Part shown: in pieces, positions 58,557-64,000 of the stretch
Layout: every line of letters starts with the position of its first letter
How positions within the stretch are numbered: the first letter of the stretch is position 1
DNA from: Actinokineospora globicatena
Lineage (GTDB): Bacteria; Actinomycetota; Actinomycetes; Mycobacteriales; Pseudonocardiaceae
Length of the DNA: 64,000 nt
Assembly: GCF_024171945.1 (NCBI RefSeq)
Contig: NZ_JAMTCR010000002.1
Location: forward strand, 868,001 to 932,000
Direction of reading: 5' to 3'
Position numbers and translations under genes: made by a program
The notes under the pieces: generated by a model
Databases searched by the model: none
The model's input: only the letters and a program-made list of their open reading frames with translations
What the model was told of the DNA's origin: nothing

Positions 58557-58768
58557 GTGAATCCCGCGCGCTGCTTCCCCAAATCCCCAGGTGGCGTCTG
58601 TCCACAATGCCGCGAGTTATCCACAGCCCAACCGCACCCCCAGGGCGCCACCCCCACCCCCGGTAGACTGGCACTGGGGACGCCCCCCGGAGAGGGTGGG
58701 GGCTGGGGTGCCGGAGGCGGCCCCCGCGAGCACGGCGCTGCCCGGGCGGGGACGGGCCCCAGGAGGCG
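58557..58768 (+). repeat. Dispersed intergenic repeat, copy 2
   Basis: The 394-bp gap after the P450 gene holds the second copy of the block at 5011-5220 in the same orientation. Counterparts are CTGTCCACA at 58598-58606, a perfect DnaA-box 9-mer TTATCCACA at 58617-58625 (same 19-bp spacing as copy 1), the -10-like TAGACT at 58664, the run of six C's, and the GGGGC/GCCCC hairpin. Beyond about 58768 the copies diverge; the rest of the gap, 58769-58904, is GC-rich without a recognised element. Confidence 0.78.
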
Positions 58769-58904
58769 AAAGCCGAGGCCCGAGGTTCGGCCCGGCAAGG
58801 CGAAGTCGAAGCCCCAGCGAAGCCGAGTCGATGTCCCGGTGGCGTGGGCGCCCAGGGGCCGTGCTTGCGAAAAAACGCTGGTCAGGCGTCGAGCGTGGGC
58901 GGAG

Positions 58905-59801
58905 TTAGCGGGTAGCCGTGGTGGGGCGGGGGGCGCGGGTGGGGGCGTCCTGGGTCTTGACGCGGACCACGCGGAGGCGGCGGACCGAGGAGGGGGCGAT
59001 GGGGGCCAGGAGGAGCGACAGGCGGTCGACCAGGCGGATGGTGAGGATGGCTACGGCGGCGGCGGTGAGGTTGGTCGCCGCGGAGAGGAGGACGCCGTCG
59101 GCTTGGGCTTGGACTGAGGTGTGGAGGCGCCAGAGGAGGGTGGTGGCGAAGAGGAGGCCGCTGGCCGCCCAGGCTATCCACCAGGTGGTGAGCAGGGGGC
59201 TGGGGCGGGGGCGGTCCTCGGCGGGGCGCCGGAGGATGGCGTGTTCGAGTTCGGCGAGGACGGCGCCGGGGACGATCAGGTTGGGGCCGGGCAGGAGCAG
59301 GCCGGGGAGCAGGCGCCAGTCCTCGCGGGCCGGGGCGTAGCCTGCGGTTTCGGCGGCGGCCTCGCGGGCGGCGTGCAGCCACCACAGGACCGTCGCGGCG
59401 CTGATGATCCCGGCGGCGATCGACAGGACCGCGCCCGTGGTCACCAAGCTGTCCGACCACTGCACGACGGAACGCGACAGCGCACCGGTGCGGCTGTCCA
59501 GCAGCAGCACGTACCGCCAGACCTCGGCGCCCGCGGCGATCACGGCGACGGCGGCCAACAACCAGAGTGCGGACGCGGCGAAGCGAGCCCGGCCGCGCAC
59601 GCGTTCCACAGCACCAGGCGCCTCCTCCAGCGCACCGATGCCGACCACGGCCGTCGGCCAGCGCCAGGCCAGCGCGGGGAAGCCCCACCGGGGTGGGGTG
59701 CGGTAGCGGGGCGGGCCGAGGTAGGGCAGGCGGAGGCGGGGTGCCTCCGGTGCCTGGTTCGTGGGTGGTGGGGTCGCCACCCACTCGTAGCCCTGGTGCA
59801 C
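58905..59801 (-). CDS. DUF4328 membrane protein
   Basis: This 298-residue protein starts at GTG 59801 and has a proline-rich N-terminal region (VATPPPTNQAPEAPRLRLPYLGPPRYR). A longer frame to 60053 is low-complexity overlap with the rhodanese gene and is rejected. The remainder has five or six transmembrane helices of the DUF4328 family: ASALWLLAAVAVIAAGAEVWRYVLLL, TTGAVLSIAAGIISAATVLWWLHAAR, the conserved PGPNLIVPGAVLAEL loop and LTTWWIAWAASGLLFATTLLWRL. The family has no assigned function. It follows the rhodanese gene by 2 bp. Confidence 0.83.
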   Translation of the reverse strand: MHQGYEWVATPPPTNQAPEAPRLRLPYLGPPRYRTPPRWGFPALAWRWPTAVVGIGALEEAPGAVERVRGRARFAASALWLLAAVAVIAAGAEVWRYVLLLDSRTGALSRSVVQWSDSLVTTGAVLSIAAGIISAATVLWWLHAAREAAAETAGYAPAREDWRLLPGLLLPGPNLIVPGAVLAELEHAILRRPAEDRPRPSPLLTTWWIAWAASGLLFATTLLWRLHTSVQAQADGVLLSAATNLTAAAVAILTIRLVDRLSLLLAPIAPSSVRRLRVVRVKTQDAPTRAPRPTTATR

Positions 59802-59803
59802 GG

Positions 59804-60133
59804 CTAGATGACCTGCGGTTCCAGGCCGGTCTCGCTGACCACCGGTTGCCCGAGGGCCGCCCAGGCCTGCATGCCGCCGTCGACGTTGACCGCGTCCCAG
59901 CCGTTGCCGTTGAGGTACTGGGTGACGCGCGCGGAGCGGCCACCGGAGCGGCAGATGACGTAGACCTCGCCGTCGGCGGGCAGTTCGCCGAGGCGGGCGA
60001 CCAGCTCGCCCATCGGGATGTGCCGCGCGGTCGGGGCGTGCCCGGCGTCCCACTCGTCCTGCTCGCGCACGTCGAGCAGGGTCGCGTCGGCGGGGACGGC
60101 GTCGACGGTGGCGGCGGGCACGCTGTTGGGCAT
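59804..60133 (-). CDS. Single-domain rhodanese-like sulfurtransferase
   Basis: This 109-residue protein starts at ATG 60133 (a GTG one codon earlier is possible). It is a single rhodanese domain: LLDVREQDEWDAGHAPTARHIPMGELVARLGELP, then YVICRSGGRSARVTQYLNGNGWDAVNVDGGMQAW. The active-site cysteine is C61 in CRSGGRS, a six-residue loop expected to bind sulfane sulfur. Such proteins carry persulfide for sulfur transfer or detoxification. The DUF4328 gene follows closely. No signal peptide, so it is cytoplasmic. Confidence 0.93.
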   Translation of the reverse strand: MPNSVPAATVDAVPADATLLDVREQDEWDAGHAPTARHIPMGELVARLGELPADGEVYVICRSGGRSARVTQYLNGNGWDAVNVDGGMQAWAALGQPVVSETGLEPQVI

Positions 60134-60182
60134 CACAGCACTGATGCTGCCACGACCAGGCGTAGGACGCGGGTGAAGGGTC

Positions 60183-61001
60183 TCAGGCGACCCACACCGC
60201 CAGCTGCGCCAGCTGCAGCTCGGTCATCGGCAGCGTCGGCCTGCCCGGCTGCCGCTCCGTGCCGTCCCGCACGTGGATCGAGCCGGAGTTGCGGACCTCC
60301 AGCACCACCAGCAGCCCGTTCGGCCGGAAGATCCGCGCGCGCATGGTCAGCGTCGGGATGGGCTCGGACAGCACCATCGGGTAGACCTGCACGACAGTGC
60401 CGTCCTCGGTGATGTGCCGCTTCGGCGGCTCGCAGTTGCTGTCGGTGAACGCCAGCGCGTCGGCCGCGGCGATAGGGCTACCGGTGAAGGTCGCGCTGCG
60501 CACGCTGAGGCTGCCGACACCGTCGCTGTCGGTGAGGTCGAGGTCGGCCGTGATGCCCGCCGTCGGGGCGTCCCAGTAGCCGATCTTGGTCTTGGGCAGC
60601 ACCCTGGTCACCGCCGTGCGGGTCGCGCCGAGCAGGGCGCCGGACACCTCGCCGTACCCGACCTGGGGTTCGCCGCTGACCGGGCACCGGTACAGCGCCT
60701 TCAGCGGTTCGACCTCCCCGCCGTCGAGCCGCTGCGGCTCGCTCGCCGGGCGCAGGTCCACCCGGGGCCAGTCCACCTCGGTGGGCACGGACCGCAGCAC
60801 CGCCGGGGGCATCGGCGCCGACTGCAGCCAGTTCAGCGACCCGGCGACCATGCCGACCACCAGCACCACGATCAACGACGTCCTGGCCACCCGGACGTAG
60901 ACCAACCGCTTGCCCAACCGCACGACCTCGGTGACCGAGGTGGTGCCCGCGGGCGCCGGACCGTCCAGGAGTTCCCGCAGCGCGTGCTCGTCGACTGGCA
61001 T
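60183..61001 (-). CDS. Membrane-anchored protein paired with the SigE-family sigma factor
   Basis: This 272-residue protein starts at ATG 61001, overlapping the sigma stop by 1 bp (TGATG). It has a short cytoplasmic N-terminus (MPVDEHALRELLDGPAPAGTTSVTEVV), one transmembrane helix at about 38-58 and an extracytoplasmic domain rich in beta-prone segments (VSGEPQVGYGEVSGALLGATRTAVTRVL, VGSLSVRSATFTGSPIAAADALAF), with two cysteines. The layout matches the sigma-partner gene at 53864-54658, but the outer domains are not obviously related. It is a candidate anti-sigma factor, unproven. Confidence 0.68.
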   Translation of the reverse strand: MPVDEHALRELLDGPAPAGTTSVTEVVRLGKRLVYVRVARTSLIVVLVVGMVAGSLNWLQSAPMPPAVLRSVPTEVDWPRVDLRPASEPQRLDGGEVEPLKALYRCPVSGEPQVGYGEVSGALLGATRTAVTRVLPKTKIGYWDAPTAGITADLDLTDSDGVGSLSVRSATFTGSPIAAADALAFTDSNCEPPKRHITEDGTVVQVYPMVLSEPIPTLTMRARIFRPNGLLVVLEVRNSGSIHVRDGTERQPGRPTLPMTELQLAQLAVWVA

Positions 61002-61495
61002 CAGGCGCTCCTCGTGCTCTCCGGGTAGGCGGCCCGCAACGCGGCGAGCCCCCGCGCGGTCTGGCTCTTCACAGTGCCCGTCGAGCAGCCCAGCGCGGCG
61101 GCGGCCTCCTCGACCGACAGGTCGGCGACGAACCGCAGCACCAGGACGGCGCGTTGGCCGGGCGGCACCCCCAGTAGGGCCGCCCGGAGAACCTCCCGCT
61201 CCGGAACCGCGTGTTCACCGCCGACCGGTGTGTCGGGCACCTCGGCCACGCTGTGCTCGCGGGCCCGCCCGCGGCGTTTCGTGTCGAGGAAGGTCCTGGT
61301 CAGGACCGTGCGCAGGTAGGCGTCGGCGGTCTCGGTCCTGACCTTCGACCACCGCGCGTACACCTTCACGAACGACTCCTGGGCCAGTTCCTCCGCCAGC
61401 GACCAGTTCCCGCAGAGGGCGTGCGCGATCCGGCGGTAGGTGTCGAAGCGGGCCGAGAAGAACTCGGCGAACTCCTCGTCGCGAACCCGCAGCAC
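61001..61495 (-). CDS. SigE-family RNA polymerase sigma-70 factor (second)
   Basis: The GTG at 61495 is preferred because GGGGGAGGG lies about 6 bp upstream; it gives 164 residues starting VLRVRDEEFAEFFSARF. Region 2 has WSLAEELAQESFVKVYARWSKVRTETADAYLRTVLTRTFLDTKRRGR, and region 4 has VPPGQRAVLVLRFVADLSVEEAAAALGCSTGTVKSQTARGLAALRAAYP. It is coupled to the membrane-protein gene at 60183. The two sigma pairs in this window (here and at 54658-55140) have the same gene order, implying similar signalling logic. Confidence 0.92.
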   Translation of the reverse strand: MLRVRDEEFAEFFSARFDTYRRIAHALCGNWSLAEELAQESFVKVYARWSKVRTETADAYLRTVLTRTFLDTKRRGRAREHSVAEVPDTPVGGEHAVPEREVLRAALLGVPPGQRAVLVLRFVADLSVEEAAAALGCSTGTVKSQTARGLAALRAAYPESTRSA

Positions 61496-61557
61496 CCCGC
61501 GCCCTCCCCCTGGTCTCACCCGCCTCTACGCGGTTGGCCCACCAGGGGTTGCACGGG

Positions 61558-63348
61558 TCAACGCCGGTGTCGCCCGTTCGCCAGGCGGGTGCGCTCCTCG
61601 GCGTTGCCGAACCGGAGGATGTCGCGGTCGCGGATGAACCCGAGCCGGTCGGGGGCGTGCATGCGCAGCCTGGTCCGGTTGGTGTCGGGTGGTACGCGGC
61701 TCTGCGTGGCCTTGCTGGTGACCACCACGACCAGGAACGCCACCGGCACGGTGACCAGCGCGGGTTGCTGCAGGAACGACGGCGCCCAGCCGCCGGTGTA
61801 CCCGCTGACCGTGGTGAGCACGATGGAGGTGAGCACCATGCTTCCGCCGACGACCATGCCCGCAGCCGCGCCGACCCAGGTGATCTTGCGCCACCAGATG
61901 CCCAGCAGCAGCACCGGCGAGAACGTGGACGCGGCGAGCGCGAAGGTCATCCCGATGCTCAGCGAGATGTCGCTGGGCCGCAGCACCAGCGCCAACGCCA
62001 ACGGGACCCCACCGGCGAGCGCCGTACCGAACCGGAAGTCGCGCACCCGGCCTTTGAGGATGTCGGTCGAGAGCACACCCGCGACGCTGACCACGAGCCC
62101 GGACGACGTCGACAGGAACGCGGCGAACGCGCCCGCGGCGGTCACCGCGCCGAGGATCTCCCCGAGCGTGTTGGGCGCGATCTTCAACGGCAGCGCCAAC
62201 ACCGCCGCGTCGGTCCGGCCCGCCACCAGCAGCTCCGGCGCGTACACCCGGGACAGGGCGCCGATGAGGATCGGGAAGACGTAGAACAGGCCGAGCAGCA
62301 GCAGCACGTGCAGCGTCGTGCGGCGCGCGGCCTTGCCGTCGGGGTTGGTGTAGAACCGCACCAGCACGTGCGGGAGCCCCATGGTGCCCAGGAACAGCCC
62401 GATGATCAGCGAGTACGTGGTGAACAGGTCGCCGGTCCCGGTGACCGGCCGCAGCCAGGACGCGTTGTCGAGCACCGCCGGGTGCACCACCGGGGTCTCG
62501 CTGCCCGCCGAGAAGCGCAGTTCAGTGCCCTCGTCGACGGGGTGGTCACCCGGGCCCCAGTACGTCGGACCGGAGACGGCTGTGCCGTGCACCCGGCCGT
62601 TCGCCCACAGCAGCACGCCGTCCTTGACCTGCAGCACCACGTCGGTCTCGACGGTGACCACCGCGTCGCGGGTGAACCGGGGCGGCATCGGCTCGGACAG
62701 CCCGGTCGCACCGAGCCCGTTCACCCCGCCCTGCCCGAAGAACAGCACGCACAGCACGAACGTCGGCGCGGCGATGGCGAACAGCTTGAGCCAGTACTGG
62801 AAGGCCTGCACCAGCGTCACCGCGCGCATGCCGCCGCCGAAGACGTTGACGATCACCAGCACCGCGACCAGCGCCGACCCGATCCAGCTGGGCACCGACG
62901 GCAGGATCTGGTGCACGGTCAGCCCGGCGCCCTGGAACTGCGGCACCAGGTAGAGGATCCCGATGAACACCACCGTCGCGGTCGCCAACCTGCGCAGACC
63001 GGCCGACCCGAGCCGGGCCTCGCAGAAGTCGGGCAGCGTGTAGGCACCGGAGCGGCGCAGCGGCGCGGCGACGAACAGCATCAGCACCAGGTAGCCCGCG
63101 GTGAAGCCGATCGGGTACCAGAGCGCGTCGGCGCCGTCCTTGAGCACGAGGCCCGCGACACCGAGGAACGACGCCGCCGACAGGTACTCCCCCGACACCG
63201 CCGCCGCGTTGCGCCGCGACCGCACGGTGCGCCTGGCGACCAGGAAGTCCTGGGTGGTGCTGGCCAGCCGGGAACTGCGGTACCCGAGGGAGAACGTGGC
63301 GAGGCTGACCAGGCCGATGGCCACCACGGCCCAGACGTTCAGCTCCAC
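61558..63348 (-). CDS. Sodium/solute symporter (SSF), acetate/monocarboxylate type
   Basis: This 596-residue transporter has about 13 transmembrane helices. The SSF signature includes LVARRTVRSRRNAAAVSGEYLSAASFLGVAGLVL in the first helices, GFTAGYLVLMLFVAAPLRRSGAYTLPDF and the TMGLPHVLVRFYTNPDGKAARRT segment characteristic of the ActP/MctC cation-acetate symporters. An extracytoplasmic loop of about 90 residues (FTRDAVVTVETDVVLQVKDGVLLWANGRV) is longer than in E. coli ActP. It probably imports acetate, pyruvate or propionate with sodium or protons. It follows the LytTR regulator and a small membrane partner gene. Confidence 0.9.
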   Translation of the reverse strand: MELNVWAVVAIGLVSLATFSLGYRSSRLASTTQDFLVARRTVRSRRNAAAVSGEYLSAASFLGVAGLVLKDGADALWYPIGFTAGYLVLMLFVAAPLRRSGAYTLPDFCEARLGSAGLRRLATATVVFIGILYLVPQFQGAGLTVHQILPSVPSWIGSALVAVLVIVNVFGGGMRAVTLVQAFQYWLKLFAIAAPTFVLCVLFFGQGGVNGLGATGLSEPMPPRFTRDAVVTVETDVVLQVKDGVLLWANGRVHGTAVSGPTYWGPGDHPVDEGTELRFSAGSETPVVHPAVLDNASWLRPVTGTGDLFTTYSLIIGLFLGTMGLPHVLVRFYTNPDGKAARRTTLHVLLLLGLFYVFPILIGALSRVYAPELLVAGRTDAAVLALPLKIAPNTLGEILGAVTAAGAFAAFLSTSSGLVVSVAGVLSTDILKGRVRDFRFGTALAGGVPLALALVLRPSDISLSIGMTFALAASTFSPVLLLGIWWRKITWVGAAAGMVVGGSMVLTSIVLTTVSGYTGGWAPSFLQQPALVTVPVAFLVVVVTSKATQSRVPPDTNRTRLRMHAPDRLGFIRDRDILRFGNAEERTRLANGRHRR

Positions 63349-63352
63349 CGCG

Positions 63353-63751
63353 CTACTTCTCGACCATGTCGACGAAGTCCCGCTCGTTGCGCTCGGCCAC
63401 GAGGTTGTACCAGTAGCCGATGGCGAACAGCACCGGGAACGGCGCCACGCCGAGCACCAACCACGGCAGTGAGACGCCTGCGACCTCGACGTCGGAGAGC
63501 TCGGGGAACAGGTAGAAGGCCAGCGGCAGCGCGCAGAACAGCAGCATGGTGCCGACCGCGAACTTCACCGCGTCCTTGAACTGGGTGCGGATGAACGAGC
63601 GCACGACCTCCTCGGCCCAGCTGGTCTGCTCCTCCAGCTCGACCACGGTGCGCAGCACGGTGACCGGCGCGCGCGAGTCGGCGAGGACGACCTTCTTGCG
63701 GCGCGGTCTCGGCGCTGGTGAGTCGCCTTGACCGGACGCCGCGCCGTTCAC
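63353..63751 (-). CDS. Small membrane protein partner of the symporter
   Basis: This 132-residue protein has a long basic cytoplasmic N-terminus (about 1-60, with APRPRRKKVVL) and two transmembrane helices (about 65-85 and 95-115), ending in a charged tail (YNLVAERNERDFVDMVEK). The layout resembles the DUF485/DUF4212-type small partners of SSF symporters such as E. coli YjcH, although the match is loose. Its GTG overlaps the upstream LytTR stop (GTGA) and it precedes the symporter by 4 bp, so all three are one operon. Confidence 0.7.
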   Translation of the reverse strand: MNGAASGQGDSPAPRPRRKKVVLADSRAPVTVLRTVVELEEQTSWAEEVVRSFIRTQFKDAVKFAVGTMLLFCALPLAFYLFPELSDVEVAGVSLPWLVLGVAPFPVLFAIGYWYNLVAERNERDFVDMVEK

Positions 63752-64000
63752 GCGCCGCCGCCCCGGACGAGCCGGTCCTTGAGCTCGCGGGTGTGCCTGC
63801 GGCTGACCGGCAGCACCTTCTCCTCGTGCCCGATCACCACCGAGTAGCCGGAGCCGCCCATCCGCAGCTCGGTGATCAGCGAGATCGGTACCAGGTAGGA
63901 GCGGTGGATGCGCACGAACCCGGCCTTCTCCCAGCGCTCCTCGAGCTGCGCGAGCGGGATGCGCACCAGGTGGGAGCCGTCGGAGGTGTAGAGCCTGGCG
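63748..64000 (-). CDS. LytTR-family DNA-binding response regulator (partial, N-terminus outside window)
   Basis: Only the C-terminal ~84 codons are in the window, on the minus strand and open at the right edge. The LytTR DNA-binding domain is evident: RLYTSDGSHLVRIPLAQLEERW, GFVRIHRSYLVPISLITEL and KVLPVSRRHTRELKDRL, with the conserved HRSYLV and VSRRH segments. LytTR regulators usually carry an N-terminal receiver domain and pair with LytS-type kinases. Upstream of a monocarboxylate symporter this suggests substrate-induced control, as for BtsSR/YpdAB systems. The missing N-terminus leaves the receiver domain unconfirmed. Confidence 0.9.
   Translation of the reverse strand, partial: ARLYTSDGSHLVRIPLAQLEERWEKAGFVRIHRSYLVPISLITELRMGGSGYSVVIGHEEKVLPVSRRHTRELKDRLVRGGGA

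Noticed and set aside
60134..60182. Signals for a further small gene between the rhodanese and sigma-partner genes
   Set aside because: Only 49 bp with no start or ribosome site.
61534..63579. A 681-codon plus-strand open frame over the symporter
   Set aside because: Antisense shadow of the SSF symporter, with Gln/Arg/His/Gly-rich low-complexity sequence.
1..64000. CRISPR arrays, insertion sequences, prophage genes and biosynthetic clusters
   Set aside because: No regularly spaced direct repeats, transposase, integrase or phage structural genes, and no PKS/NRPS genes are present; the single P450, MGT and ABC exporter are not clustered together.

Overview
This 64 kb window is a high-GC actinobacterial chromosome segment. 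The gene complement points to a filamentous member of the Pseudonocardiales, such as Actinokineospora, Saccharothrix or Lentzea. The pointers are a ShbA/SigD-type sigma factor, several SigE-family sigma factors, a WhiJ-like XRE/DUF397 pair, a septum-formation protein, an AftB-like glycosyltransferase, a fused CydDC exporter and IdeR/DmdR-type iron boxes. The organism assignment is an inference. The window is mostly chromosomal housekeeping and accessory metabolism. I see no rRNA, tRNA, CRISPR array, insertion sequence or prophage.

Layout. 1-5 kb: a sugar aminotransferase (cut by the window edge) and a polytopic AftB-like glycosyltransferase, divergent from lhgO and an OafA-type acyltransferase. 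5-9 kb: the first copy of a dispersed intergenic repeat, serS, and a three-gene operon matching the E. coli yjfM-yjfC-yjfL set (DUF1190, glutathionylspermidine-synthase-like ATP-grasp, DUF350). 9-13.8 kb: a septum-formation protein, a zincin-like protein, two uncharacterised genes, a DddA-like (SCP1.201) deaminase toxin coupled to an Imm1 immunity gene, and a macrolide-type glycosyltransferase. 14-19.7 kb: rtcB, an AurF-type diiron oxygenase divergent from an SDR, a secreted glucosaminidase, the ShbA-like sigma gene with an unusually structured 3' region, a MazG-like pyrophosphohydrolase and a PASTA lipoprotein. 19.9-24.4 kb: a histidine kinase/LuxR regulator pair, a WhiJ-like cluster and a DUF4232 lipoprotein. 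24.5-31.7 kb: an MFS exporter, a DrrAB-type ABC exporter, a histidine phosphatase, pheA, a macro-domain protein, coaA and a NarL-type regulator.

31.8-40.5 kb: a second acyltransferase, then the operon cydA-cydB-cydDC-histidine kinase on the minus strand, then a GDT1/TMEM165 manganese transporter behind a yybP-ykoY riboswitch. 40.5-44.6 kb: tyrosine/homogentisate catabolism, with hmgA divergent from an uncharacterised gene, fahA and an IclR regulator. 44.7-51.6 kb: membrane proteins, an iron-boxed DUF2470 gene, a CPBP protease, a split LigD (phosphoesterase-ligase plus polymerase) and a DM13 protein. 51.7-57.3 kb: arcA, a ferritin behind several iron boxes, a lipoprotein/SigE-family sigma/membrane-protein operon in which the two flanking proteins share a domain, DUF952 and DUF5926. 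57.3-64 kb: a cytochrome P450, the second copy of the intergenic repeat, DUF4328 and rhodanese genes, a second SigE-family sigma pair, and a LytTR regulator/small membrane protein/solute symporter operon cut by the right edge.

The observations most worth following are the DddA-like deaminase/Imm1 pair; the two copies of a DnaA-box-bearing intergenic repeat 53 kb apart; the sigma operon whose lipoprotein and membrane partner share an apparently uncharacterised extracytoplasmic domain; the manganese riboswitch; and the row of four hairpins after the ShbA-like gene.
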